64,000 nucleotides of DNA from Dyadobacter sp. CY323 (GCF_021390245.1 NZ_JAJUXH010000012.1:62001-126000), one strand, 5' to 3'. Shown: positions 36,501 through 46,088, counted from the stretch's first letter. Numbers and translations: made by a program. Notes: generated by a model not told the origin, from the sequence alone.

Positions 36501-37022
36501 CTTCCAAAATGGATCGGCGGATTTACGACCTCATTCCGTTACAAGCAATTCGATTTCTCGGCCATTCTTGCTTATCAGCTCGGAGGAAAATACCTGAGTG
36601 TTGAATACGCCAACGGTCTTTACGTGAACGGGAACATCGGAAGTGCATTGTCGTCGGAACTGATCGGAAACACCTGGACACCGGAAAACCCGGGTGCAAA
36701 ATTCCCGATGGCATTTTACGGCAGCACGTATTACACCAATGGAGCTACAATAGGAAGCTGGATGTATTCCGATCTGGGTTTATTTAGTGCATCCTACCTG
36801 AATGTGAAAAACCTTTCGATCGGGTATAACCTGCCTGCGTCATTGCTCACGAAAATCAAGGCAAGTAATTTCCGCGTGTTTGCATCTGCCGATAACGTTG
36901 CGATGATCACCGGCCATTCCGGTTATGATCCGCGGATGTCCCTGGTAGGCGGACTTGAAGTGGGCGCCTATGGTTATCCTTATATGAGTACGGTGTCAAT
37001 GGGTGTTAACCTTACTTTCTAA
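33555..37022 (+). CDS. SusC/RagA TonB-linked outer-membrane protein
   Basis: A 1155-residue outer-membrane transporter. Signal peptide to about residue 21 (CFGAFAQ), a carboxypeptidase-regulatory-like domain (about 23-105, GKVTDAAGGELPGVSIAIKG), the SusC motif NEVVVVAYGTSKKKDLTGA, a plug domain (about 120-230, ending STAVYGSRGANGVVMVTTKR) and a 22-strand barrel ending in Phe (SMGVNLTF). No STN domain is present, so it is not of the FecR/sigma signalling type. It is followed by its SusD partner, whose ATG is 22 bases past the stop. No degradative enzymes or local regulator flank the pair. The substrate is unknown. Confidence 0.95.
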   Translation: MKRRLPLLLMLCMFTCFGAFAQLQVSGKVTDAAGGELPGVSIAIKGTTTGTTTNQDGTFTISDVPGQNSVMIFSFVGYTSQEVSIGNKKVFNITLEDENKQLNEVVVVAYGTSKKKDLTGAVTSLDSRTIAVQSNSTVTRALEGVVPGLQVSSVDGQPGLDMGIRLRGAGSTSQNSSNALIVIDGVPAEHENALASISPKDIASISVLKDAASTAVYGSRGANGVVMVTTKRGTKGKTRIGFEGRWGVNYAGALKYDKITDSKDIYEYAWQAIYNSVRYGVAGNPSTNGTSSTNLKNPNMSHEDAAQFASAHLFDYAGSTTNFQSNLLGNWMLYDVPGAVYTPTGSGTSGSSTMSGAYLVNPDGKLNPNARELYPAGSYDDFFLEKKLRQEYNLSASGGTDKIDYFTSLGYLEDPSYIRGSKFARYNVRSNVNAQLYNWVKVGANIGYTNRNTQSPATRFGRNAGSATANVFRWINGQSPLISLYARDKDGNIKKNADGSDMVNVKLGDSYSPLGPTKTPTSEANLIKLLDDDIDTRASNDLNLKGYATFSFLKDFSLTTNISYDRFSETRTRYGNSGTGPYVGVGAFGKTYQNVSVLDAQQLLNWGHTYGKHAITGMAGHEYYEYNLDNLNYNSAYGLIDGFPAYANFVGRYTGGTFSAPGGNIIKTAMESYFGRLSYIYDEKYYLEASVRRDGSSKFKYKHNRWGTFWSVGAGWRISAEEFMKGTNSWLDDMKVRSSYGLIGNQSGIGNYSGYQLWSYGAVFTSGTAGTGIPASYTLSQGAFVNDGLTWENTRTFDAGIDFTMFKRVHGSVDWYNKHTINSVYNQPIAISLGQSTLTKNSAGLRNRGIEVDVNIDIIKSKDINWTIGVNGTHYTTVLTKVPAGIGSKELNGNWTAGVDGWAANGGGSTGETAYLRGVGKDFYNLYFFKYGGVDTNTGLPLFHHRVTEADHTSGKFGDTPVGSDIKTTDYSLASRYEMGSALPKWIGGFTTSFRYKQFDFSAILAYQLGGKYLSVEYANGLYVNGNIGSALSSELIGNTWTPENPGAKFPMAFYGSTYYTNGATIGSWMYSDLGLFSASYLNVKNLSIGYNLPASLLTKIKASNFRVFASADNVAMITGHSGYDPRMSLVGGLEVGAYGYPYMSTVSMGVNLTF

Positions 37023-37044
37023 GAACTTTAAAAGCATATTCGAA

Positions 37045-38646
37045 ATGAAAAAATATATTTTAGCGCTCGTAGCAACAGCCATATTCAGCTCCTGTGCTGA
37101 CAAGCTGGAAATAACTCCTCCAAACAACATTACCGACGAGCAGATACAGCAGCTGCTGGCATCCGGTAATGCCGAGTCCATCAAACTGGTAATGGGTAGT
37201 ATGGCCAACGGTATGCCGCAACTGTTCAATTTCGCGGGAATTTCCGGTGTCGGTAATGCAGACATGTATTACAGCAACCAGGGACTGGACATGATGCGCA
37301 ATCTGGAAGGAAATGACATTGTGTTAGGTGACGTTTCGGGTTTGTCGGCATTGGTGGGCGCTCCCGAATATGGGCTGGACAACTTCATAGCGACCTCCTC
37401 CAACAAAAACGCAGTGTACTGGAACTATGCATGGAACTGTATCAATCAGGCCAACAAAATGCTCAATTTCCTGACCGATGAAATCGTTGGGACGAATGCA
37501 TTTCTGATGAATTACAAAGCTCGTGGTCTTGTGGTCCGGGCTTATGGCTACAATTATCTGATGGAGAATTATCAGGATGCCTACCTGCTGGGTGGAAAAG
37601 ACAAGCTTGGCGTGATGCTGTACGAAAAGTTTTCTCCAACGCAGGCAAACAAGCCGCGTGCCACTTCGGTCGAAACGTATGCATTTATTAAAAACGACCT
37701 TACCACCGCGATCAAATTGCTGACGGATGCCGGTACCGGGTACACGACCGACCTTACGGACATTGATCTTGGGGTAGCCAACTTTTTGCTGGCCAGGGTT
37801 GCATTGTGGACCGGAGACTGGAATGTAGTCGTAACTGCATGTGACGCCGTCCTTGACAAATATCCTACATTAATGAACCAGGCCCAGTATGGCGGGAAAA
37901 ATACGGGAACTGCCACAGATCCGGTCTTTTTGCCCGAGTCAAATGGTTTTCTGAACAATGCATCCAATCCCGAGGTGATTTTAGGTTTCCCGGTGGGACA
38001 GTCTAAAACGTATCACAATGCCTACACGAATCCTTTCGGGGAAGGAAACGGAGGCGTTTCCCGCGTTTATAAGAGAATTGACAACAGACTCTATGAACAA
38101 ATGGCACCAAATGATTATCGCAAGGATAATTTCATGGCGGAAGATTTTGGAAACTACACTTACCCCAGTAACAAGACGATCGCTTTCATACCGAAATACA
38201 CCAATACCAAATTCGCAGCGACGCACGGGATTGGCAGTGCCAACAAAATCGAGGTAGGCACGGTGACCTGTTATTACATGCGCACTTCGGAAGTACTGTT
38301 GATGAAGGCGGAAGCGCAGGCACAGCTGGCTAACGAAGCCGGCGCAAAAGCGACATTGAACAAGTTGCTGGCAGCCCGCACCAAAACCGGGGCTACGCCG
38401 CTAACCGTGGATACATACCCGTCTATGGCTGGTCTTACCGCGCTCCAGATGGTTTACCTTCAAACCCGTATCGAGCTTTGGGGAGAAGGCGGTCGCGAAT
38501 ATTACAACAACAAGCGCTGGAATATTCCGGTTGACCGCACCAGTTCCAAAAATCACCTGTCGAAAGTAACTTACCCGGTTGCAAAAATGACTCTGGAGAT
38601 TCCGGAAGGAGAAATTTTGTACAACCCATTGGCTGTGCAGAACTAA
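37045..38646 (+). CDS. SusD/RagB nutrient-binding lipoprotein
   Basis: A 533-residue surface lipoprotein. I chose the ATG at 37045 (MKKYILALVATAIFSSCADK), with the lipobox Cys at residue 17; the longer frame overlaps the SusC gene and starts at a non-ATG codon. The helical TPR-like SusD fold is visible in WNCINQANKMLNFL, YKARGLVVRAYGYNYLMENY and RTSEVLLMKAEAQAQ. It caps the SusC barrel and delivers substrate. It ends in the family-typical block MTLEIPEGEILYNP. A terminator follows at 38668. Confidence 0.93.
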   Translation: MKKYILALVATAIFSSCADKLEITPPNNITDEQIQQLLASGNAESIKLVMGSMANGMPQLFNFAGISGVGNADMYYSNQGLDMMRNLEGNDIVLGDVSGLSALVGAPEYGLDNFIATSSNKNAVYWNYAWNCINQANKMLNFLTDEIVGTNAFLMNYKARGLVVRAYGYNYLMENYQDAYLLGGKDKLGVMLYEKFSPTQANKPRATSVETYAFIKNDLTTAIKLLTDAGTGYTTDLTDIDLGVANFLLARVALWTGDWNVVVTACDAVLDKYPTLMNQAQYGGKNTGTATDPVFLPESNGFLNNASNPEVILGFPVGQSKTYHNAYTNPFGEGNGGVSRVYKRIDNRLYEQMAPNDYRKDNFMAEDFGNYTYPSNKTIAFIPKYTNTKFAATHGIGSANKIEVGTVTCYYMRTSEVLLMKAEAQAQLANEAGAKATLNKLLAARTKTGATPLTVDTYPSMAGLTALQMVYLQTRIELWGEGGREYYNNKRWNIPVDRTSSKNHLSKVTYPVAKMTLEIPEGEILYNPLAVQN

Positions 38647-38667
38647 CGGCTAGCATTGAATTGACAT

Positions 38668-38705
38668 AAAAAAGAGGTGGGACCCAGCGATTCCACCTCT
38701 TTTTT
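38668..38705. terminator. Bidirectional terminator between SusD and the nine-gene operon
   Basis: A 15-bp stem (38668-38682 with 38691-38705, one wobble pair) with an 8-nt loop, flanked by A-run and T-run. It can end both the plus-strand SusC/SusD transcript and the minus-strand operon that stops at 38746. Confidence 0.85.
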
Positions 38706-38745
38706 ACGGGTAAATTTTCCAGTGTACTCCATGGGTGCACGTCGG

Positions 38746-39642
38746 TTATGACCCTTTCAGGCTTCTTAAAAAGTAATTGGCTTCACAACCGCGGTAACCG
38801 CTTTGCCGCACTACGAACAGGGATCCCGCGAGTGGCTGCGCACGGAGGTCCGGTTCCGAAAGATCTTTTCTGGCAGTGGTAATGTACAGATCTTCCAGAT
38901 TTTCGCCTCCGAATGTGCACGAGGTGACTAGTGATACGGGTAAATGGATTTCGTCGAGCAGCTGTCCATGGCCTGGATCGTACCTTTGGACTTTCCAGCC
39001 TCCCCAGATTGCTACCCACAACATCCCCTCATGGTCGACGGTCATCCCGTCGGGGAAGCCTTCCTCCGGCGCTATTTTGATCACGCTCCGTTTATTGGTA
39101 ATGTCCGCATTTTCGATGTTGTAATCGTATGCAACCACTTCCTGAGCACCGGTATCAATGTAATAGAATGTTTTATGGTCCGGGCTCCACGCCATTCCAT
39201 TTGAGCAGGTAACATCTTCTATCTTTACCGAAACAGATCCGTTTGTATCCAGTACATATAATTTCCCGGCTTTTTCTTCATCATGTACGGACATTGTGCC
39301 TGCCCAAAATCTTCCTGCAGGGTCACATTTTCCATCATTAAACCGGTTTCCGGGAAGGTTTGCCTCGGGGTCGGCGATTGCCCGCATCCGCTGGGTTTCC
39401 AGGTTAATGCTGAAAAATCCGTGCTGTAATGCGGCGATCAGTTCGCCGCCGCCGGTGAATGCAATCGCTCCGACCATTTGTCCTGCACTGAAAACTTTGT
39501 GTTTTTTTTCTTTTGTAAAAAACTGATGAATCTTCCCCTCCGTGATATCAACCCATAAAATACGCTGGTCGGCCGGGTCCCAGACAGGCCCTTCACCCAA
39601 ATGGCAGCAATGATCCAGTACAACTTCGGCTTTTTTCATCAT
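38746..39642 (-). CDS. SMP-30/gluconolactonase/LRE family lactonase
   Basis: A 298-residue cytoplasmic six-bladed propeller. I chose the ATG at 39640-39642 (MMKKAEVVLDHCCHLGEG); the upstream extension starts at TTG. Metal-binding residues of the family are visible: Glu 17 in LGEGPVWD, Asn 148 in SNGMAWSPD and Asp 198 in FPDGMTVD, with NRFNDGKCDPAGRFWAGTM around 99-117. Such enzymes hydrolyse sugar lactones to aldonic acids. It is the last gene of the nine-gene operon, so it probably opens the lactone made by the SDR or another dehydrogenase before dehydration. Confidence 0.92.
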   Translation of the reverse strand: MMKKAEVVLDHCCHLGEGPVWDPADQRILWVDITEGKIHQFFTKEKKHKVFSAGQMVGAIAFTGGGELIAALQHGFFSINLETQRMRAIADPEANLPGNRFNDGKCDPAGRFWAGTMSVHDEEKAGKLYVLDTNGSVSVKIEDVTCSNGMAWSPDHKTFYYIDTGAQEVVAYDYNIENADITNKRSVIKIAPEEGFPDGMTVDHEGMLWVAIWGGWKVQRYDPGHGQLLDEIHLPVSLVTSCTFGGENLEDLYITTARKDLSEPDLRAQPLAGSLFVVRQSGYRGCEANYFLRSLKGS

Positions 39643-39680
39643 TCCAAAAACACAGACTAAACACCGCAACCGGCAGAGAA

Positions 39681-41252
39681 TCAGGCATATTTAATATAAA
39701 AGAACAAAACGATCGCCGTAATGAGCAGCCACCAGTAGAAAGGATTACGCAGACCTTGCTGCTGTTCCCGCTCGGCGGGTGGCAACGATAAACTTGCTTT
39801 ATTCCAGATCAATCCTTCCAGCTCCGCCTCGGGCTTGGGTTTTGTAACCAGGCTTACCAGGATACACGCTGCCATGCACGTCCAGAAAACAATGCCCGTA
39901 CGGTTGAGGAACGGCATTTGGGGAAAGATAAATTCGATGATCAGGGACAAAGGAATGGTCATGATCCCGGCGGTAAGTGCGCCGGCATGGGTGGTTCTTT
40001 TCCATAAAATCCCCAGCAGGAACATCGCCGCTATACCCGGCGTGAAAAGTCCGTACGCATTTAACAAATAGAGAAAAACGGGTTTGTCGGAATGCGCGAG
40101 AAACAACCCTGTGCACAGTATCCCGATCACGATAATAATGGCTCCCGAAATCCTGCCAAATCTCACCGCCTGCTTTTCAGAAGCTTTTTTACTGAAATAT
40201 GGTAAGTAAATGTCCATCGTCAGGATCGTCGTGCAGGAATTAATAGCCCCCGAAAGATGCGACATTACCGCCGCGATCAGCCCAGCCATAACTAATCCGA
40301 CCAATCCCGACGGAAGCAGATTTTGTACCAGTGTTGGAAAAAGCAGATCCGGTTTTTCCAGATTTGGAAACAATTTCGGCGCTACCAATGCAGGCACTGT
40401 GATGATCAACGGAATGAGAAATTTAAGATAATCGGCAAAGATAACGCCCATACGCGCGTGCCACTCGTTTTTCGCCGCCAGTACCCGTTGCACGATAAAC
40501 TGGTTGGTGGCGCAGTAAAAAACACTGATACAAAGCGAGCCGCCCAGATACATCGTCCAGGGAAAATCGGGATCGCTGGCAGGAAGGATCAGCTCCCAGT
40601 CTTTGGAAGTAGCGATGACAGCATCCACCCCGCCCGCAGCATCCACGGTAGCGACGGTAAGGATTATCCCGCCAAGCACCAGTACGCCCAGTTGCAGCAT
40701 TTCAGTCCAGATCACCGCCCTCAATCCTCCGATAATGGTGTACACGCCGGTCAGTACGGCTAATACCACCACACTCGTCACTACCGGAATGTCCAGTAAA
40801 GAATGCAGTGAAAGTGCCCCCAGGTACAGTACCGCGCTGATTTCTACCAAAATATAAGTAAGCAAAATGAGCACTGCGTAAGTTGTTCTGGCGGCACCGC
40901 CGAATCTTTTGTGCAAAAATTCAGGGACAGTGTAAAATCCGTTGCGAATGTAAAAAGGCAGAAAAATCCAAAGCAATGCATTGAATCCCATGAAGATAGC
41001 TCCCCATTCCATGGCCACGGCTATAAATCCGCGACTGTAAGCCACTCCCATTGCACCAACGAGGTGATGGCTGCTGATGTTGGAAGCGATGATACTCCCG
41101 CCGATCATCCACCAGGGAAGCTTGTCACCGGCAAGAAAGTAGTCCCGTTTTGTTTGCTCGCCTTTTCGGGACGCATAAATGCCCAGACCGATTACTCCAA
41201 GAATGTAGATTCCAAATATGGTCGCGTCGAGCGCGGTGAGATTGATGTTCAT
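39681..41252 (-). CDS. Sodium:solute symporter (SSS family), likely sugar or sugar-acid importer
   Basis: A 523-residue inner-membrane symporter of about 14 helices. Family marks are YFLAGDKLPWWMIGGSIIASNIS (split at residues 38-60), GFYTVPEFLHKRFGG, MGLVMAGLIAAVMSHLSGAINS region near residue 320 and a C-terminal helix ending FYIKYA. Members couple Na+ to uptake of sugars, sugar acids or amino acids. Its ATG overlaps the TGA of the ceramidase-fold gene (ATGA at 41249-41252), indicating translational coupling. It is the inner-membrane step after SusC/SusD in this operon. Confidence 0.93.
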   Translation of the reverse strand: MNINLTALDATIFGIYILGVIGLGIYASRKGEQTKRDYFLAGDKLPWWMIGGSIIASNISSHHLVGAMGVAYSRGFIAVAMEWGAIFMGFNALLWIFLPFYIRNGFYTVPEFLHKRFGGAARTTYAVLILLTYILVEISAVLYLGALSLHSLLDIPVVTSVVVLAVLTGVYTIIGGLRAVIWTEMLQLGVLVLGGIILTVATVDAAGGVDAVIATSKDWELILPASDPDFPWTMYLGGSLCISVFYCATNQFIVQRVLAAKNEWHARMGVIFADYLKFLIPLIITVPALVAPKLFPNLEKPDLLFPTLVQNLLPSGLVGLVMAGLIAAVMSHLSGAINSCTTILTMDIYLPYFSKKASEKQAVRFGRISGAIIIVIGILCTGLFLAHSDKPVFLYLLNAYGLFTPGIAAMFLLGILWKRTTHAGALTAGIMTIPLSLIIEFIFPQMPFLNRTGIVFWTCMAACILVSLVTKPKPEAELEGLIWNKASLSLPPAEREQQQGLRNPFYWWLLITAIVLFFYIKYA

Positions 41253-42640
41253 AATTTTTCAGAAATCATGAGTCGGGCCTGGGCGGTTACCTTCTCGGTG
41301 AGCAGTTCAAGAGAACCTTTGTCAAATGGAGTTTGCCACACGGCATACATATCCTCTGCATAGAGTTCGGCGGGGGGCAGGTAACCAATGCTCCCGTTGA
41401 CTACATTCATCACTGCGATGGCATGTGACGGAAAAGCTGCACGCATATCCACCTGAAACTGAGAATAAGCCTCATTGCATTGCCCGATTAAAAGGCTGTC
41501 ACCAAGCTGCCACATCCACACCGGCATACTGGCCGTAGTCCCGTCGCCGACCACTTTCCGGATGCAGCGTTTTCGCCAAAGGCGTTCTTTCAAAACCCGG
41601 TCGTTGCATTCCGCCCATTCGGTTTCAAGTTCAGAAAGAGACGGCATCGGTTTCAATGGATATTCTATCTCAATCATGCTGACATGGAGTTCCTGAGAAG
41701 CATTACCCGCTTTTTCGCGCCAGAGTGCGAGCGGCGCGCCGGATTCGACCGCGCGCTCGAAAGTAAAGTCCGATTTTGGGCCGAACATGCTTTCCAGCGT
41801 CGCAAGTACTGCATAACCCAGCTGCCTTCCGTACCGGTCTGCCAATGCAGTATCACCGGAATACTGTTCGGCGGGAGAAAGATCGCCCGATGCACCTTGC
41901 AGAAACAGCATAGGCGCCCCCGTTTCCGTCTCCACCAGCTCGCGCATGCCGCCTATAAAATCCGGGGAAATCAACCGGTTATCCCACGCCAGGGTTGTAG
42001 GGTGGCAGGCATAATTGGCAAGTGTTGCCATGATTTTCCCCTGATCGTCCGTCACGCGGCCAACGAGCAACGTATCGTCTGCCGGGAGTTCAGCATTAAA
42101 TCCCACGAGGAACCGGTTTTTCTCCGGCTGTGGCAGGTCGCGGTTTTTGGCCAGATTGCATTTACCATACTCCCAGGTCAGTACTGCATTTTTGGGCGAG
42201 GATAGTGCTTCATTAACCGCATTAACGGTTATTTCTATCACACGTTCAAGATAGGGCGCGATCAATTCTCCGCCTTGCCTGGCTGCATCGTCCGTACACA
42301 GGCTCGGCCCGGCGTGGGTATGCGACAAGCAGAACATGAGCCGCTCCGCATCCAGCGATAATGCATTCAAAATTTCCCTGCGCACGAATCTTTCATCCTC
42401 CGCATTTTTCCACCAACCCAGATCCGCAGCGACGATCACCACCGGTTTTTCATCGGGGGCCGATTGAATGGTAAGACAAGTCAGCATTAACGGGCGATGA
42501 ACACCTTCTGCGACATCATATTGAGAAGCTCCCCAGTTGCGGGAGTAAATCCCTGTCGGCGGCGTGACCTCCTTTTGAGCTACACCGATCAATCCTGAGA
42601 AAGACGCATTTTTTATAGTGGGGTACTGTTGGTGATCCAT
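41249..42640 (-). CDS. Neutral/alkaline ceramidase-fold hydrolase without signal peptide
   Basis: A 463-residue protein matching the N-terminal catalytic domain of neutral ceramidases. Zinc motif SHTHAGPS (His 107, His 109), a further His in NYACHPTTL (His 213) and the nucleophile region FLQGASGDLSP (Ser 251). True ceramidases are exported and about 650-700 residues with a C-terminal Ig-like domain. This one has no signal and lacks that domain. A cytoplasmic amidase or esterase acting on an imported sugar conjugate is more likely than ceramide hydrolysis. It lies between the SDR gene (19 bases) and the symporter gene (overlap). Confidence 0.82.
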   Translation of the reverse strand: MDHQQYPTIKNASFSGLIGVAQKEVTPPTGIYSRNWGASQYDVAEGVHRPLMLTCLTIQSAPDEKPVVIVAADLGWWKNAEDERFVRREILNALSLDAERLMFCLSHTHAGPSLCTDDAARQGGELIAPYLERVIEITVNAVNEALSSPKNAVLTWEYGKCNLAKNRDLPQPEKNRFLVGFNAELPADDTLLVGRVTDDQGKIMATLANYACHPTTLAWDNRLISPDFIGGMRELVETETGAPMLFLQGASGDLSPAEQYSGDTALADRYGRQLGYAVLATLESMFGPKSDFTFERAVESGAPLALWREKAGNASQELHVSMIEIEYPLKPMPSLSELETEWAECNDRVLKERLWRKRCIRKVVGDGTTASMPVWMWQLGDSLLIGQCNEAYSQFQVDMRAAFPSHAIAVMNVVNGSIGYLPPAELYAEDMYAVWQTPFDKGSLELLTEKVTAQARLMISEKL

Positions 42641-42659
42641 TCAAATAATCTTTAAAAAA

Positions 42660-43427
42660 TCAGGTTAGCAGAGATAAACCTCCATCCATCAGCACCGTAC
42701 TGCCGGTCGCGTGTTCGTTTTGAGGATGACACAGCTGCACAATTTGCCAGGCCACCGCCTGCGGACTTATTATTTTTTTGATAGGTACTTTTTCGCGGGA
42801 CACCTCTTTCAAACCCGGATTATTATGCCAGATACCCGCACTTAATCCCGCCTCCACATAACCCGGAGCCACCTCATTGACGAGGATCTGATGCGGTGCA
42901 AGTTCCAGCGCCATACACTGGCACAGCATTCGCAACCCCGCTTTGGAAACCGAGTAAGCCGGAATATGAACGTGCACGGAACCTGCGGCCCAGCTTCCGA
43001 CAAAAACGACCCTGCCCGGATGATGATGGTGAAGCAAACGTGCCGTCGCAGCCTGTGTCAGGTAAAAAGCCCCATCCAGGTTTACCCGGAGTTCCTTTGC
43101 CCATTGCTCCGGGGTGATCGCATGAATGCCGCCGATGGTTACAGTGGCTGCATTCGCAATGATGAGACTCGCCACTCCCAGACGGCTTTCTACGTCCAGG
43201 ACCCAATCGTTAACGGCAGCCGGATCGGTCACATCCACCCGGTTGTACTGACATGAAACGCCGAAGCTTTTCATTTCTTCCAAAAAAGCAGCTGCGTCGG
43301 ATTCGGGCAAAATATCACCGATGCCGATACTGGCACCCTGCCTGGCAAATTCAGTAGCGACCGAACGCCCGATATCCCCTATCCCGCCACTGAGTATGAC
43401 CGTTTTACCTTCAAATAGTTTTTCCAT
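42660..43427 (-). CDS. Short-chain dehydrogenase/reductase (SDR)
   Basis: A 255-residue NAD(P)-dependent enzyme. The cofactor motif is GGIGDIG (14-20), an Asp after the second strand (GDILPES) favours NAD, ANAAT lies near 91-95, and the catalytic Ser 145, Tyr 158 and Lys 162 (AYSVSK) are intact. The end ATGSTVLMDGGLSL is typical. In this operon it probably oxidises a sugar to a lactone, or a 2-keto-3-deoxy acid at a later carbon. The exact substrate is unknown. Confidence 0.93.
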   Translation of the reverse strand: MEKLFEGKTVILSGGIGDIGRSVATEFARQGASIGIGDILPESDAAAFLEEMKSFGVSCQYNRVDVTDPAAVNDWVLDVESRLGVASLIIANAATVTIGGIHAITPEQWAKELRVNLDGAFYLTQAATARLLHHHHPGRVVFVGSWAAGSVHVHIPAYSVSKAGLRMLCQCMALELAPHQILVNEVAPGYVEAGLSAGIWHNNPGLKEVSREKVPIKKIISPQAVAWQIVQLCHPQNEHATGSTVLMDGGLSLLT

Positions 43428-43470
43428 TCAAATGTCAAGATTCTGGTATCCTCTTTTTTTAATCAATAAA

Positions 43471-44649
43471 TCACCAGTCGCCCACGCTTCCGTCGCTGTA
43501 AAATGAGCGCTGCAACACTTCCTGTTCAAAGGGATGCTTCCTGACTTCTTCCTCATTGATTTCTATCCCAAGGCCCGGTTTTTCATTCGGACGAACGATC
43601 CGGCCTTCTTTCTCGACCGTAAAACCTTCACTCACAACCTCGTCCCGCCAGGGAACATCGGAATGCACACTTTCACAAATGATATAGGAAGGAGTGGCAA
43701 ACCCGAACTCAATGGAGGCCGCGGTGCTCACCGGCCCCTGCGGATTGTGCGGCGCGACGGCAACACGATAAGCTTCCGCCAATGCAGCAATCTTGCGCAC
43801 TTCACTCAACCCGCCACAATGGGTAATATCCGGCTGAATGACACTCACGGCCCGCTTTTCCAGCAACTCGCGGAATGCGTGCACCCCAATGAGGCGCTCG
43901 CCGGTAGCGATTGGTGTTTTTACGGCACGTTGAATTAGAGCGATGTCTTCCAGTGTTTCGGGCCAGCATGGTTCTTCAAAAAAGTAGAGACCATACGGTT
44001 CCAGCGCTTTGGCAAACTGCATGCCCATTCTCGGGCTGGGACGTGCGTGGCAATCCACCATAATATCAATATTATCCCCCACTGCCTCCCGCATCGACGC
44101 CACGCAGGCTTCCGCATAATGCACCGGTTTCAAACCTTCAAGCGGCATCGTTTCGGGTACGGCCATGGATTTGAATGCAGTAAAACCATCCTCAACCGCC
44201 CGCTGCGCCAGCTCGCCGAAACGATTGGCGTCATCGGGACGGGTTTGGTAGAAATCCTCCATTTTACCACCACCCAAATGACAATACAATCGGATATGGT
44301 CCCGGACGCGACCGCCCCACAAATGATGCGTGGGAACGCCGTGGATTTTTCCTGCAATATCCCAAAGTGCAATGTCGATTCCGCTGATCGCGGTTCCGCG
44401 CACAATTCCGTTTCCATGCCAGAAATGCTGACGGTACATCATTTGCCACAAATGTTCGATGCGCCGGGGATCCTCGCCGACCAGCAGCTGCGATATGTCT
44501 TCAATCGCCCCAACCACCGACCGCGTATGCCATTCCAGCGTAGCCTCTCCCCAGCCCCATAATCCCGGCTGGTCCGTTACTACTTTGACAAAGATCCAGT
44601 TACGCATCCGCGCATGACAAACCAGTGTTTCAATGGAAGTTATTTTCAT
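43471..44649 (-). CDS. Enolase-superfamily sugar-acid dehydratase (galactonate dehydratase-like)
   Basis: A 392-residue member of the mandelate racemase/enolase superfamily. Metal ligands and catalytic residues are present: Asp 199 and His 201 in VDCHARPSP, Glu 225/226 in [10 protein letters not shown], Glu 251 in ATGERLIG, and His 301 in VAPHNPQGP with QPDITHCGG before it. This set matches the D-galactonate dehydratase type, which dehydrates aldonic acids to 2-keto-3-deoxy acids. The precise sugar acid could be another hexonate or pentonate. It sits 29 bases after the aminotransferase gene. Confidence 0.9.
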   Translation of the reverse strand: MKITSIETLVCHARMRNWIFVKVVTDQPGLWGWGEATLEWHTRSVVGAIEDISQLLVGEDPRRIEHLWQMMYRQHFWHGNGIVRGTAISGIDIALWDIAGKIHGVPTHHLWGGRVRDHIRLYCHLGGGKMEDFYQTRPDDANRFGELAQRAVEDGFTAFKSMAVPETMPLEGLKPVHYAEACVASMREAVGDNIDIMVDCHARPSPRMGMQFAKALEPYGLYFFEEPCWPETLEDIALIQRAVKTPIATGERLIGVHAFRELLEKRAVSVIQPDITHCGGLSEVRKIAALAEAYRVAVAPHNPQGPVSTAASIEFGFATPSYIICESVHSDVPWRDEVVSEGFTVEKEGRIVRPNEKPGLGIEINEEEVRKHPFEQEVLQRSFYSDGSVGDW

Positions 44650-44678
44650 AAAATAATGATTGCAATCTGATTGATGAA

Positions 44679-46025
44679 CTACAAAACCGGGCTTCGCTGT
44701 ACCAAACTCTGAACGACGTCTTCGGTTTTTTCAAGCGTTTCTTCAATGTCCTGCAAACTGTGGGCGAATGAGATGCTGCCTTGTTTAATGGGAAGAGGAA
44801 AGTTAAAAATGCCTTTGTCAATCAATTTTAAACGGTATGATTTATCAAAACCAAAATCGTGGTTTTTAAGAATATCATGGAAATCAACCGGCGCGTGATC
44901 CATGAAATAAACACAAAACGCGGATCCTTGCCGAGCTACATGAAATGGTCTGCCCATTGAACCAAAAATCGAATTGAGCCCGTCTTCCAGCACCTGGCCC
45001 AGCTGATTGACATGCTCGTATACCTTATGAACCGGAGAAGCCAGTTTTTCCAGCGTCGCGATCGCGGCAGCGGTTGTCAGCGGAAATGCATTGAACGTCC
45101 CGGCGATCAGCACGCGTCTTGATTTTTCAGGATGAACAAAATAATCCATGTACTTCTTTTTCCCTCCGATCACTCCCAGCGGATATCCATTGGCTACTGC
45201 TTTACCAAATGTGCTGAGGTCGGGTTGTACGCCGCAAATACTCTGATAACCGCCTAATGCATGCCGGAAACCCGTTTTTACTTCGTCAAAGATCAATAGA
45301 AAACCATCTTCATTAGCCAGCTTTCTTAATTCCTCCAGATACCCGGGTAATGGCTTTACAATGCCGATATTCTGCAAGATAGGTTCAAGTAAAATACAGG
45401 CTACCGGAAAATGCCTGATGACATAGCGAACCGAATCAAGGTCGTTGTAATTAATGACGTGGACCAGCGCTTTGTGCTCGTCGGGAATACCCGCTGAAAG
45501 TGAATCAAACGGATATTCGCCCGGACTTATCCGCTCGCCCACATCCGCCAATGCGCTGATCACATTGCAGGCAACATCGTTATGCCAGCCATTGTAGCCA
45601 CCCTGCATCACGATAATGTGGTTGCGACCGGTAACTCCCCGGGCTATACGTATCGCGTGATAGGTTGCTTCCGAGCCGGTTGTGGTAATTTGTATGCTCT
45701 CAACAGTCGGTACGGATTTGCAGAATAACTCTGCAAATCTGCCTTCCAGGTCGGTTGGCCCCGCGCCCATCAGCACACTGTCACTCTGAAGAGTCCGGAG
45801 CACCGCCTCATTAATGTCCGGATCATTATGCCCTAAAAAAGAAGCTGCAAACCCAGCCTGATAATCGATGTATTTATTTCCTTCCAGATCCCATACATGG
45901 CTTCCTGTACCTTTGGAAAAGCAAATATTCGGATCCGATTTCCGGTTCAGGGACACCACACCGCCGGGGATCCATTGCTCATTATTTTTTAGTAGTTCCG
46001 ACGACTTCGGCCATGTTAAATTCAT
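44679..46025 (-). CDS. Class III aminotransferase (glutamate-1-semialdehyde aminomutase-like)
   Basis: A 448-residue PLP enzyme. Visible marks are the N-terminal [29 protein letters not shown] (115-130), the cofactor Asp in [13 protein letters not shown] (Asp 247) and the Schiff-base Lys in [15 protein letters not shown] (Lys 275). It resembles glutamate-1-semialdehyde aminomutase, but the window has no other tetrapyrrole gene and the locus is catabolic. It therefore more likely transaminates or isomerises an amino sugar acid or a keto intermediate of this operon. It is 63 bases after the Gfo/Idh/MocA-like gene. Confidence 0.9.
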   Translation of the reverse strand: MNLTWPKSSELLKNNEQWIPGGVVSLNRKSDPNICFSKGTGSHVWDLEGNKYIDYQAGFAASFLGHNDPDINEAVLRTLQSDSVLMGAGPTDLEGRFAELFCKSVPTVESIQITTTGSEATYHAIRIARGVTGRNHIIVMQGGYNGWHNDVACNVISALADVGERISPGEYPFDSLSAGIPDEHKALVHVINYNDLDSVRYVIRHFPVACILLEPILQNIGIVKPLPGYLEELRKLANEDGFLLIFDEVKTGFRHALGGYQSICGVQPDLSTFGKAVANGYPLGVIGGKKKYMDYFVHPEKSRRVLIAGTFNAFPLTTAAAIATLEKLASPVHKVYEHVNQLGQVLEDGLNSIFGSMGRPFHVARQGSAFCVYFMDHAPVDFHDILKNHDFGFDKSYRLKLIDKGIFNFPLPIKQGSISFAHSLQDIEETLEKTEDVVQSLVQRSPVL

Positions 46026-46088
46026 AATCTGATTATTTAAAACAATACTTAGTAATTAAGTGTGGTGCGTTTTTCACGCAGAGTTTTC

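Noticed and set aside
38941..39000. Possible second regulator or small gene antisense to the lactonase
   Set aside because: Only shadow frames were found; the lactonase metal residues lie in the real frame.
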